Part shown: piece by piece, positions 33,881-45,068 of the stretch
How positions within the stretch are numbered: position 1 is the stretch's first letter
How the letters are laid out: each line of letters starts with the position of its first letter
Source: Taiwanofungus camphoratus
Lineage: Eukaryota; Basidiomycota; Agaricomycetes; Polyporales; Taiwanofungaceae
Length of the DNA stretch: 64,000 nt
Direction: 5' to 3'
Assembly: GCA_003999685.1 (NCBI GenBank)
Contig: CP021221.1
Span: forward strand, 2,728,001 to 2,792,000
The notes under the pieces: model-generated
Told to the model about the DNA's origin: nothing
Databases searched by the model: none
What the model saw: the letters and a program-made list of their open reading frames with translations, nothing else
Translations under genes and position numbers: made by a program

Positions 33881-34968
33881 TAGCACTCCAACCCCTACTG
33901 GGTTCGACCTAAAGAAGCTGAAAGGCTATAGTACTAGTTAGTGTGGAGGGGAGAGTCAGCAGCAAAGGGTTCCTGGTCTCAAATGGGTCGAGAGATGTCT
34001 ACGAAGGTCTTCGATGACCTACAACGTGCGTCGCGGCTGTTCGATGTAGCTTCGATGTGCTACAATGCTGTACTATACTAAGGAGAGGCTTAAAAGTGAG
34101 GACTTAGCTGATACGCAGCCCTTCAATTACTGTAGAAGGCGGATTTGGGTTAGAGAGAGATGCTAGCGCAACCCTTCGATGTGACTCGAAGGTGGACGTA
34201 AGACTGAATGCAGCTCTTTGACGGATGTCGAAGATGGATGAGATGCGACCCTTCAAGATACTGTAGAAGGCAGATAGTAGACGCAACTCTTTGAACGTAA
34301 TCGAAGATGGAAGGATGCAGTAGAACATAGTAGGAGACTGACTCGAAGGTGCTCTTCTTGAGCTCTGCAGGATGGAGGAAAACTTCTCTGTTGTTCCGAG
34401 ACACCGTACATCGCATTTATACTACTGTACTATAATGTAAGGCGCATCGGGAGTGGCGTAGTACGAGTGGCATTCTAACTACTTGTGTACAATGAACTAC
34501 GGAGTGGCCTGTAGAGGGAGTGGCTACTGTACTTGACGTCACTAGAAAGGCTGAAACAAAGGAACATGACATGAAATATACTAAGACAAAACCTGTGTTT
34601 GTAGCATTATTAAGTGTATCGAGTGGCACGTCGTAGCAGATCGAGCGATATCGGAGTGGCGAGACCGGTCACATGTGAGGACTTTGAGTGGTGACTGCGT
34701 GTGGTGCATTGTGCGTAGGGAGAGCTGCACGCCAGAACATTGGACCAGAATTGATGAAGTGGCTGTGGCGTGATTCGAAGCTATCAGAGAGTCCTGTGGT
34801 GGCCTTTCGGGTGGTATCAGACGCGTCGAGTGGCGTCAAAGCCTTGACTAAGATCCTAGGGTCGAGTGAGAGCGCTCTGTGGGGCCTAGAAGGGCCTGGC
34901 ACCTATCAACGTGTTGGACCTACTCCCTAGGTTCATCCCTCCGTTCAGGACTCCCTAGGTCATATCAA
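33881..34968. other. unrecognised repeat-rich stretch
   Basis: No gene is recognised. Between 34118 and 34297 there are five short inverted repeats with arms like CCCTTC/GAAGG. Between 34451 and 34834 the heptamer GAGTGGC (or GAGTGGT once) occurs eight times. The right end (TCCCTAGGTCATATCA at about 34953-34968) resembles the end of the long LTR, so part of this may be a divergent LTR. Confidence 0.45.
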
Positions 34969-35033
34969 TGTCCATGGTGTGATGAACAAAGGAAAAGAAA
35001 AACTGATTAAGTCCCTAGTCCTATCCGTCGGTA
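34969..35033. repeat. fragment related to the element C LTR end
   Basis: About 64 bp match 1276-1340 at most positions, beginning at GTCCATGGTGTGA and ending in GGTAACA. No other part of element C is seen here. Confidence 0.55.
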
Positions 35034-35272
35034 ACATGGACCACTTTGCAAGACTTTGCAAGTCTTCAAGGGACTTCACACCTTTTAGAAACCCTTAGCA
35101 CACAGGAACAAGATCCTGAAGAGCAAAACCCTTGATCCCTTATCTCCTCAATCAATTATAACATGACATACAGGCAGTTGCTCCCTTCTTCTATAGCTAT
35201 ATAGCACATCCCACTCACTGACCAGCCATTGCAGAGCACTCTCTAGGTACCAGAGTTATCTAGATTATATCA
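35034..35272 (+). repeat. old remnant of a long LTR end
   Basis: Diverged match to the last 240 bp of the long LTR (compare 32.30-32.54 kb): shared blocks include ACAAGATCCTG, GACATACAGGC and TTGCAGAGCACTC, ending ATTATATCA. It is much more AT-rich than the young copies. Confidence 0.6.
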
Positions 35273-35649
35273 CCACTTATGCATTTCCCTTTATACTTAC
35301 TGATTGCAAATACAGTCCAATGACCTATTTCTGCTTACTATTTACAGATAGTCATACCACTTCCATTATTGGCTGACCTGCCCTAAGGTAGTCCTCTGAT
35401 CCATGTGCACAGTTGATATCTGTATATATAGGCATGTATTTTCTTAGGCCAGACCTTAAGTTCAATCTTGTAATCATTATATTCACATCTTGTATTTTCC
35501 CTCACACCTGGGTGATAAAAGGCTTGATGAGCACCTAGCTCAGACTTCATGACACTCAGACAAGCATTGTCCCTAAGTCCTCATTTTCTCTTATCAGAGT
35601 CAGGCCCTCACATGTGAGGCAATAGAGTATAGGATACCAATTTGTATCA
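35273..35649 (+). repeat. old remnant of a short LTR
   Basis: Diverged plus-orientation copy of the right-hand 80% of the 477 bp LTR. It keeps the TATA-like TGTATATATAGGCATG, the block CCTTAAGTTCAATCT and the end GGATACCAATTTGTATCA. Many changes are C to T or G to A, so it is far older than elements 2 and 3. Confidence 0.7.
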
Positions 35650-35754
35650 CAGTCTTCAAGAGATTTAAGACGAAACAAAACACAATAAGACAGATTGAGT
35701 TTTGCTGATGGACTACTCTCTAGATTCACCACCAGAACTCTCTGGGTCATATCA
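35650..35754 (+). repeat. second old remnant of a long LTR end
   Basis: About 100 bp ending CTCTGGGTCATATCA resemble the long-LTR terminus. It directly follows the short-LTR remnant, so the short LTR was probably inserted in a long LTR, as element 3 is in D2. Confidence 0.5.
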
Positions 35755-35855
35755 CCATGACCTTGTTTAATTGTTCAGGTAGTTCTGAGATGAGAGAGAG
35801 GGGATATTTGATTGTTCTCTCATTGAGTTCCAGCAATTGGTCAAATTAATAGATT
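35755..35855 (-). pseudogene. remnant of chromovirus RT region
   Basis: About 95 bp match the RT region of elements 1 and 3 (compare 27505-27605): shared blocks include GAGATGAGAGAGAGGGGATA and CTCTCATTGAGTTCC. It is an old, small fossil piece. Confidence 0.5.
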
Positions 35856-37230
35856 TTCTGACATGCTTATTGAATTTTTTTCTTTACACACCCTCTCTCT
35901 CTAAAATTGGAGAACACAGTTGTGTTGCATGATTTTCTAGACTATTTTAGACAGTATCCGATCTTGAGAATGTCTCAAGGAAAGTTTGTGATAAGTCATT
36001 CTCAAATACTGGGTCCTTCTCAAAGTGGTGTCACATGATAGTAGTAAGCCAAAATAGACTGTATGAATAGTATAGATGCACTAGCCTTGCAGTATTCTCT
36101 ACTATGAGAAAACTAATCCTATATTATCTGAAATGTACAGGCATGAAAAGTAGCATGACATCATCAAGACATTAGTACTAATTTATCTCTAATGAGTACA
36201 GGGGTTTTTTCCAGATGGCAGCTGAGTGGTTTTGATGGTGTTACGGAATTCAATCTTCATGAGGAACCCTTGTATCCTCCAATATCACAATGCATCAGTT
36301 TTGAAGTCATTGATGTTATGCAGTACCACAGACTGGTCACCAGATGCATGATGTTAGATGAGCAATCAAAGGTGTCAGGATCTGCACTTATGCTGCTATG
36401 TAATGTTGTATTCAGGCAGATAGGACAAAGTACATCAGATCCCTCAAGCTGATGTTGTCTGAGTATTGGAATAGGCCTTGGAATGTTGATGACGTGCTTC
36501 TCCACATACGAGGATTCAGACATGTAGAATGAACGTGCGTCAGAGAGCCGAAGAGCAGATGTTCCTCTCACAAATATCATCATCATCCAGGCAATCAGGG
36601 CTTCTGAAAGACTTCCGCCGAGAATTCCATGCCCTCACGCGCATGCTCGAGGTTCACGCAAAAATGTGGTTACCGTATATCAGGTACACAGGCTAGCACT
36701 GGATACTACGGATACAACATAGGCAGTACATATAGGACAGTTCAGATCAGCGATGTAATTGTGGTATATCATCATAGGTGTGGGAAGTTTGTTGCTTTAC
36801 GCGGGTCCAGATATCCAATATGTACGGGACTGCGTAAAAGATGCGTCAGGGATCAAGTGAACCGAAGGCGAAGAAAGTAATAAAAATGCGCAAAAGCCAA
36901 AGTAGTGTCGGATGAGATCGGAATGTGACATACGTGAGTTATCTGATCGATGGGTGGGAAAAGGCGGAAAAAGGTCAAGCTAGGGGTAACCGGTGTGGAT
37001 GACCGATACGATTATAGACGTTGTGAACGATTGGCAGAACGGGAGAACGAATTCCCGATATCATAAACTAACGTTAACCTTGATCGTGCTTAGCATGTCA
37101 CTGGGTGTCATTTTGTCGTATGTGAAGGTGTTTTGAGGGAGATAGAGGGTGAGACCGGAGTGAAAACACTCAAATATGGTGTTCCGATACTGATAGTGAA
37201 TGAAGAGGCAGAGACAACGCCAAGAACATG
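35856..37230. other. AT-rich boundary region without recognised gene
   Basis: This 1.4 kb stretch separates the repeat cluster from the first host gene. Open frames up to 109 codons occur on both strands, but none has a recognisable motif, splice pattern or codon bias. Decayed repeat sequence is likely. Confidence 0.5.
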
Positions 37231-39594
37231 TTAGCAAGAACGTAACAAAGCCTGTGCATGACTGGCATGCGCCCTATCAACAAGAAGGTTTGCAGTCTTG
37301 TATGTTGAATTGTACATGTGGTTTATGCCATTCTCTTCCAGAGTGCGCGAGAAGCGGTTGACAAGGCCATGCTTGTCTATTATACGATGTCGTCAGCCTC
37401 AATATACATAACTCCGGGTTAGACCTACCTAGCCCAAACTTTCTCAGATCGATCTGCAAACATCGTAGAGGTCCTTGTGCCTCCATTTCATCCTGTTCAC
37501 TATCCAGATCTTCCACATTATCCACTGTGGGTGAAGCATTGCGGGAGTCCATGATGTCTAGCTCATCACTACAGATGACCATGTGCCGTTCGCTCGAAGG
37601 AAATAGCTTAGCGAGAAGCGGGACAGGCGCCGTGAGCGACGAGCCCTCAGACGTTCGCGTGAACGAGAAGAACGGAACTAGCGGTGACAGAGTGCGCGAG
37701 TTAGACAGGTTTGAGGACACTGATACGGATCGGGAGCGTGAGCGGGTGGCGATGTGGTCATGATCATCATTGAATGGGTGTATGGTATTGACAGTGTTGA
37801 ATGTATCATGGTGCGGGAGCAGCGGTCTACCCGTATTGGACTTCGCAGGGCTTTCTGATACGCACGATGTATCAGAGTACTCCTCAAGTGATGGGTGCTC
37901 CTCAGTGCTCCTGCGGGGACTAGCAGAGAAGTACCCATCCTCATCACTTGAGTTGTTATCCAGGTCGTCATCCGGGTCGTCATCCGATGCCCTGCTGCGC
38001 GTGAGGTCGAATAGTGGCGATTCGGAGCTCGCCCTGAGCTCAGGGTCCTGTTTCGGTGAGTCTAGTCCGACGCGTGTAGTGGTGTCGCTCCCGCTCTCAG
38101 TCTCACCCTCGATCGCAGCTGCTATGTGCATCTGGCCTGATGGTAAAATGATAGAATCATGCATAGAAACTGGCACAGGCGAGGATGAGTGGCTAGCTCC
38201 ATCTACAGTTTGGCCCGAAAGGCCAGCGATGAGCTCCGGGAAAGCAACGAGCTTGACAATCTTCAGTCCCCACATATCTGCACTATCGTCTGCAAGCCCG
38301 ATGTAAGTCAAATCAGGTGGTAGGACACGTACGTCGCATCCAGACGGGGAGTGCGACTGTGCACGACTGACGCTCGGTCTTGGCGGCGGAGCAGGCGTGT
38401 TCGGGTCCATATCTTCGGCTTCTGTTCTATCATTAGCTGTGGGCAGACCAATGCTGAAGTCAAGTGGATTGGACATTTGGAGGTGCGGAGGAACCGGCTG
38501 TCCGCGGCTCTGGCTTGATGCGGAGCTGCTGTTCGTGCTACTTCTGGACCGTGTAAACACTGCACCACCATCTGGATCGATGCTGTTGCCCTGTTGGAGG
38601 CTCATTGTCGACATAGCTGCGAGGTCTAGAAGGTGGATGGAAGTACTGTCGTCTGCAGCCGGCGATAGTAGCGGTGATGTAAACGTGGAAAGCTGCGCAG
38701 TGAGATTACGCGGGTCGGAGGAGTAGAGGTCGAAGCCTGCCGACGCGAGGAGGGACATCACTTGCGAAAGGCGGAATGATTTTACCTTGGAAGGGAAATT
38801 ATGGTCAGCCACAGCGTTACCGAGGCAGCGCGGGAACAATGACAAAATGATGCGTGAGGTTCGCGAAGCGGCTTCATTAACGGGAAGTGAATATCAGGGA
38901 CGCGTACGTCAGCTTCCAAGGTGGCTCAATCGGAGGGAAGATAAGAAAAAAAAGGGGAGATGGCGGTTGAAAAGGAGCCTTCCGAAAAATAAGCGGTTTA
39001 CGTCTTAGATAGGACAAAGAGAGCAAAAACAACTTAACAGCAAATAACTAAGAGGGGGGACTCACGAAGATGAAGTCACTCATGTAGGAGGATTGATAAA
39101 GAATGGAGATCCCTGCTGCAGCAAGTGGGGCTGACAACTCTCGCACCCGAGCGCCGGAATTATCTGCAGACTATTACTCAGTACTATATTGAGGATTGAA
39201 GCAAAGGAGAGGACTCGCCGAGTTGGTCTGAGTGGGAATCGATCTGGAGGACACTCCATTTGTCAGAGGACATCTCTACAGGCTCCCAGTTCTCCCTTAG
39301 ATGTCTGCACCGTTTCCTGGGCTCCTGCTCGCCTGGCGGCTCACCCCTGCCTTCCCGACCTCTCATCTTGAGCTTGCGCGCGTCTTTTCTGGCAATCTTC
39401 TCGAAGTCATGAAGGGCATGATGCTCAGCAAACAAGCTGAGCTCGATTTCGTTGCAGGTGAGGTTAAGGAAAGTGGGATTTGGACGGAGTATCTGGCGAA
39501 GTACATGGTGCGAGAGGGTATCTAGACGTGATCGTGGAAGATGTACAAGAGCGAGAGAGACAGGGAGGAGAGAGATGGTTACACTGTCGGTCAT
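37231..39594 (-). CDS. CASTOR-like ACT-domain protein
   Basis: Four exons: 39219-39594, 39066-39163, 37429-38785 and 37231-37376 (about 658 aa); all junctions keep phase. The first ATG giving the family's usual start is 39594 (a longer frame starts at 39636). N-terminal hallmarks are SLLPVSLALVHLPRSRL and ILRPNPTFLNLTCNEIELS; then SILYQSSYMSDFIFV across exons 2-3 with VMSLLASAGFDLYSS; then a long Ser/Asp-rich disordered insert; and a second ACT unit with FFSFTRTSEGSSLTAPVPLL, HMVICSDELD and, across the last junction, HGLVNRFSRTLEENGINHMY. Human CASTOR proteins of this fold sense arginine for TORC1; a ligand-sensing role here is inference. The first intron has a GC donor (GCGAGT). Confidence 0.85.
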
Positions 39595-39636
39595 TAAAAC
39601 CCAAGTCGAAGTGGGGACGAGGGGAGCTGAGACCAT

Positions 39637-40103
39637 GTAAGGGAACGGAGGGAAGAGTCACTGCGACGTCGTTGGCCTGTGGAAGTAAAATAGTAACGTG
39701 AACCCGGTTGATGGCGAAGAAGTGGGAGAAGATCTCGAGTGCAAGCCGACGATGGCGAGAATTAGATCTGAGCGGAATAAACTAGCAATAAGCCAAGAAG
39801 AGTAGATGGAGGTGAATAAAATATATGGATTGACTCGGCATGACTCTCTTACCAATTTGAATAACTTTTTGACAGTCGCAATCCGGTCCGGCCTCTGATC
39901 TAATCGCATTTCATTTTGATTTTTCCCACAATGTGTTTTCTGCCTACCTTGTTCCTCACCTCCCCTGCTCTGGGTCTCGGTATAAATTTCGCCAGGTCCA
40001 GGTACCAGGGAAATTGTTTCCATTGTATTTCAGATACTAACAACCATATTCCCTTGCGATGGACAAATAGTCATGCAGGCCGGATGCATATCGTGCCGTT
40101 CTG
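39637..40103. promoter_or_regulatory. divergent intergenic region
   Basis: About 470 bp between the CASTOR-like gene and the small plus-strand ORF at 40104. Several frames are open in part but no coding signal is convincing. It probably holds the promoter of the CASTOR-like gene; I see no clear TATA box. Confidence 0.35.
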
Positions 40104-40429
40104 ATGGGTAGTTCTGATCACGATCGACCTCTCAGTCGCCCATTCCAGCTATACACCTACCACTCGCACCCACCTGACTCGTGGAATTCCCAATTTGAAC
40201 GAATACCTCCCCGTTGAGTCCTATTTTGTGGACCAACTGTGCTTTTTTAGTCTCGTTGACTTTCCACGAGTGGTCGTTACCCTTGGGAGTTTTGCTAGAC
40301 TGGTCACAGTTGCTCTATCAATATACCCATGGGTTTTCGGCACTAGCTTCGGTGTCACCTCTCAGTTGTTTACGTGTACCGTGGCACCCGTTTCGTCTCA
40401 CGTTCTTGACTTCATTCAACTGAACTGAT
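40104..40429 (+). CDS. possible small spliced ORF, unknown
   Basis: An ATG at 40104 opens a 36-codon frame rich in Pro, His and Tyr (QLYTYHSHPPDSWNSQF). If a very short 38-bp intron (40213-40250, GTTGAG...TTTTAG) is removed, the frame continues in phase to a stop at 40429, adding a hydrophobic stretch, about 97 residues in all. The intron is shorter than usual, so the second exon is doubtful. No family is recognised. It could be a decayed gene or a longer gene with other exons. Confidence 0.25.
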
Positions 40430-43116
40430 GCGTTGATATTCACACTTTTCAACTGATGATGAGACCTTGGGTTCCATCATGACATGGGCAGTGATGTTTG
40501 TTTCTAGAAAGGTCGACAAATGCCACAAATGTCTATGCCGGATATCACAGTTCGCAGGTTGACCGGCGGTGCAGTCCCGACGAATCAGAACGTCCAGGTA
40601 TGTGCCGTCTTACTGACGGGTCATGGAAGCCAGAATCGCTTCATACTCGGTTACCGCGACTCTTCCACAGTTCCTCCCTGTTTCTTGCTTATCTCCTTTC
40701 TTGTGCTTGCTCTGGGCCTGGACTTGTCACTAACATCAGTCCTGGATGTGATATCATTTCTCAAGAGTCAATAAGCTCCATCTACTGCGATTTGTCACGT
40801 TCAGAAGCTACGTCATGTGTATTCCTATCGAGCGATTGGGGTCTGTCTAGGACACATCTACATCTGGCCTTCTGTTACGTCCTAGCGCTCTGGTCCCCTC
40901 CTCTCCCTTGCGCCACAAAGGGTTTTCTAGAATTACTCGCTTGAAGGTGATTGCTATCTTGGTGCGTTGTCCCTTCCTCTAGACCTTGTTTCCGTCCCGC
41001 AGTTAATCCTCGCGAGGGAGTTCACCAATCATCGATGGCGAAGGTACCTTCACCCTGATGCTCATGGCATCTCGCGCAATTCAGGAGTAGCGTAACGTAA
41101 TGCTACCCCAGGGGACGACTGTATCTCGTGAGGGTGGTTTAAGTAACATTTCCTATGAGTCCATCAGAGTCGCTTGAGGTCTCATACACCACGCCACGAA
41201 GGTTGCAGATGTCTGGAATGGGTTTACCTTATCCGAGTTCATTTCAACCGGCCCGGCTTTATCTAAGCCCTGCAATTTAGAACACCTCCAGTGCATTGGG
41301 TCCGGGAGCAGCCGCTGCCCTGCTGTAACGGCCGTGATGTAACATTGCATGCTACAGAGGACAAATGGTCCACTGTCTCGGGACGTGCATTCCATGCACA
41401 TGCGTGCAGGCGCAGCTGATGAAGCCTGGTGTGCAACTCCGTGGTGTATAATGTAGGGCGGTTCACAGGGGTAGACAGGCAATGGTTCCTACTATTGCCG
41501 GTGTTCACAATTTCCAAAATCTTCGTCTAGTCTCACTTGTTCCAAACAAGGAGATTGTACTATTCTCGAAGCAAGAATTTCACATCAGTCCCGTACATGG
41601 CCATTGTGTATACTCCTCTATGGGACTGGAAAGGCAGTTGAGGCATTGCATCAACTAGTTGTTCAGGTGTGGAAAATTAGCCTGCTATAAGGGATCGCCG
41701 CATGATAAAAACGAAGAAAGTGTGCACGTTCGCCGAGGAGGTGTAGTCCTGGCGGCAGTTGCATCTGCTTGCCTGTCATGCTATGATCTCGCAGTGCCAT
41801 TTCATTTGAGGATATAAAGCTTCTAATGTGCCATTGGACCTCCAGGAGACGCAGGCAGTTGCCTAAAGCTTGAAGTTTTGACATGAAACTTTATGTGTCT
41901 CCATCTGCTTCCGTATACAGCTTTGCTGGGAACATCCATATGCGTGCTCTTCGCGGACTCGATGTGTCGAAGCACGTCCAACCACCAAAGACGGACGATC
42001 AATGCTCGCTCGGGTGATTGCTCCTTCGGCATATTGACGTACATCCAAGTTGAGAGCGCCTGCTTTTCTGTCTTGCGTAGTATGACTATTAATTCCTAGT
42101 TGAATGTGGTTATCGGGTCTGTCCCGGTCACAAAAAGGAATGACATAGCCATTTCATTGCCCTTCGCATTGAAGCCAATGACATGCCATTGATCTCGATA
42201 TGCAGTGCACTACCATCTTCGATTGCCGTAGCTTGACATCTGAGCTTTGTGGCATTGGTAGATCCTTTGCAAACGAACGACCCAACTTGCAGGCATATTG
42301 TGCTCGTCTCAATCGCCACCCTCTCGTGACTGGCATGTAAACGTAAAGAACCGGACTGAGCTACTGTGAGCCGAACCATAGCTATTGCCTTCCGATCGAT
42401 CCTGGAAACCGAAAGTGCTTCGACGGAGCAAGGGATACCTGAAAACCAATAGTAGGCCGATGGACCGTGAACGATTGGACGACTACATTTACGTATGGCG
42501 TCAACATGAACCTGAATGTGACTGACTCACTGGGAATGTGCTGGGGAGTGACGGAGAACGAACTTCAAGCAGTCGGCTATACGCATGTGCAACCGAAATA
42601 TACCCATTGGTGCAGAGTGAAATTTACTATTCAGAAATCCATCGTAGTGAAGTTCAGTTGACGCACAGTAATTATAGGAAACGGATTTACCACTTCATTT
42701 GCAGTGTCTCCTTTCCGACTCGGTATTCGAAGGCGAAGGGCCGGTCCGAATGCTTATTAACTCATTGTTCCATGACGGTCTTGTAAAACTATTGTCCTTC
42801 TCAACTTTGGTAGACAGCCTACCCCATTGTCCGTTCAGAAGGGTTCAGTGACCGCATGTAGTGGGCATCTGTCAAGCATAATGCTTTATTTATCATTGCA
42901 GAAGCTATGAAGGCCACCAAGTGCAGAATCCGCAAATGGTAACTAGTATTGCTCTGGCTGAGTGGTGGGGCTGATCCTGTGATTCACAACAGGTGCCAGA
43001 ATAGACAATTAGTTCCGGTACCGTACCAATATACTGTACAGTAGCATACAAGGTCAGAATGTACTGATAGGAACGTGAAAGCCCCAGAACGTCACGAGTA
43101 ACGGCATGGGGCAGGA
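40430..43116. other. 2.7 kb with no recognised gene
   Basis: Minus-strand open stretches at about 42128-42460 and 41663-42044 have protein-like composition and could be exons of an unrecognised or decayed gene. A plus-strand frame with ATG codons at 40520 is followed by a plausible donor (GTATGT at 40597) but leads nowhere clear. No domain, RNA gene or repeat was identified. Confidence 0.35.
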
Positions 43117-43791
43117 TCAGGTCTGGCTTCGGTTTGCAATGCCCTGATACCATTCATCAAACGGCGGGAGGTTATCATCGTCATCCGGAGTGTCGTACTC
43201 GTGAACTTCGCATCCGGTCACAAGCATGTTGCCCGAAAGCGTTGCTACCCGGTTGAATTGCAGAGACGATGACTCAGTCTTCTCGCGATCAACGATGTCA
43301 CAGAGTTGTGCCATACATGACGGCAATGAGTCGTCCATAAAGTCAAGTTTCTCGGGAGTGAGTGGTTCGATCTCCTCGATAAATGGGGAGGCAGCACAGC
43401 TGCGCTCCAACGTAGCGTCAAGACATTGCAGGTCTGAATCTTGAATACCGGCCGGGTTTATGACAAAAGGCGATGGCACGGTGAGATAGTAGCCGAACCC
43501 GCAATCCTGCGGACTGGGTGCGGTATTCTCGTATAACCAGTAAGAGCTCTGCGGCGGCGGCTCCTGTATGACAATGTGCGGAGTAGTGTATGGTGTTGCG
43601 GAATCAATGATAGTCGCACCGAGGTGATGGCTGTAAAGGGAAAGGAGAGGCTAGCAAGCGAGATTAGACCGACAAGGACGATAAGAGCAAATCAGCATAC
43701 TTCGGCGGGATCTGTCCATCGAAATGGTCTTTCGAATTGTGATAAGAATTCAGACAAGTCCCACCGCTTCCTAAAAGATGCTGCTTCCAGG
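43117..43791 (-). CDS. Unknown protein, paralog of the gene at 43906-45068
   Basis: Two exons are supported: 43701-43791 and 43117-43650, separated by a 50-bp intron (43651-43700, GTATGC...GCTAG with branch-like CTAAT) that keeps phase. The start codon is not found, so the 5' end is missing or decayed. Exon 1 carries RKRWDLSEFLSQFERPFRW. Exon 2 begins PLLSLYSHHLGATIIDSATP and contains TPHIVIQEPPP, then Tyr/Pro-rich sequence and an acidic C-terminus (YDTPDDDDNLPPFDEWYQG). The motif LL.L...G..IIDSA.P..TPHIVI is shared with the next gene. Family and function are unknown to me. Confidence 0.45.
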
Positions 43792-43905
43792 CTAGCGGTC
43801 AAGACCTACAGACTGTCTTTAGCGCAGGAATACACAATTGCATTGAACCCCTATTACTAACAGCAGCTTTGAAGTGATGTCGTCGCACGGCCATTATGAC
43901 ATTGT

Positions 43906-45068
43906 CTAAGTAGACGCAGTCACATTCCTGTGATGCAGAAGCAGTCTAAACTCGTGAGAGAATGTAATCACCGAATTTTGGAAACATACGGTGTGCATTA
44001 AGTTCGAACGATTGAAGACCTTTAGTGGCTTCGTTGGGAACAAGTGGGCCCAACGCTTGTCCTCTTCAGTCCGTGCTTGCTCATGTTGCGCATAATGCCT
44101 AGTATCACAAGCATCGCTCTGTTCGATACCGTCCATGGGCGGTAACGACGCCGATGGACTAGAGCCGCAATGTTCATATGGAACGACTAGGTTGCTGTCA
44201 GACTGAGGGTCTATCCTGTTTGTCCATGCCGCCCAATAGGCATCCCAATCATCGCTGGCGCCTGGTGGGGAGATCACAATGTGAGGCGTGAGTTCGGGAC
44301 ATGCGGAGTCCAGAATAAGATTGCGTCCTTTAAGCTGAAGTGCGAGCAGAACATCCTATAATCGAAGTATGATTCTGTGCAAGACATCACGACCGTGTCC
44401 GACTCACATTCTGCTCGTCTCCGACTTCTAGTAAGCCTTCCGTCTTTTCAGTGCTCCTTTCAGTAGTCTGAATGTGTCGTGAGTACATAAGACCATATCT
44501 AAGCTTTAGTACATGACATACTAGAACGTCTTCCATGCTGGGCTGACCATCTTGTTCACAGTTCTGCGGTTTGTTAGGATGAGTTGATTGACGATACTTT
44601 GCATAAGCTTACTTGAGGGTCTACGTTCCCCTCCACTTCATATTTTATCGGTAGACGTTCTAGACTGACTTCCTCAGCCTCGTCAACTAGGCGTGGTGAA
44701 ATTGATGGCAAGTCATCTGCTATACGCGAGGCGTGTGGCCTTGCATGACCGCAGTCGTTGCCCTCTCCTTTGATACAGTTTGAACCCTTCTTTCCCAAAG
44801 AAAAATCGACCTTCTTACTTAGCAACGAATCATCCTGCGAGTATAAGAAGTTCGTAAGTCCACATGTGGCGAATTGTGACCGACAACAGAATTCGATTAT
44901 TCTAAGGACTTTGGTAATAGGATCCAAGTAGAAGGACATACTAGAGATAGTTGCCCCAGTATGCTCTGCGCAATCGTCTTTATCCCGTTCGATACATCTG
45001 GTCCGAGGAAGGCCCTGGAAGACTTCAAGGTAACCTGGACACAGTGGAGGATTGTGCCTAGAAGACAA
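43906..45068 (-). CDS. Unknown protein with TPHIVI motif
   Basis: Three exons in phase: 44613 up to about 45068, 44408-44563 and 43906-44355. Introns 44564-44612 (GTAAGC, branch CTAAC, CGCAG) and 44356-44407 (GTGAGT...TATAG) are typical for the organism. The last exon begins DVLLALQLKGRNLILDSACP and continues TPHIVISPPGA, matching the paralog at 43117-43650. The middle exon is RYGLMYSRHIQTTERS, Glu/Thr-rich. The N-terminal extent is uncertain; the frame to 45068 is open but may contain further introns. No catalytic or membrane motif is seen. Confidence 0.4.

Noticed and set aside
35556-35750. 64-codon minus-strand frame
   Set aside because: It lies entirely in old LTR remnants.
36192-36586. 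opposing frames of 86 and 109 codons, one with CPICLNTTL
   Set aside because: The CX2C alone does not make a zinc finger, no second half follows, and the DNA is AT-rich boundary sequence.
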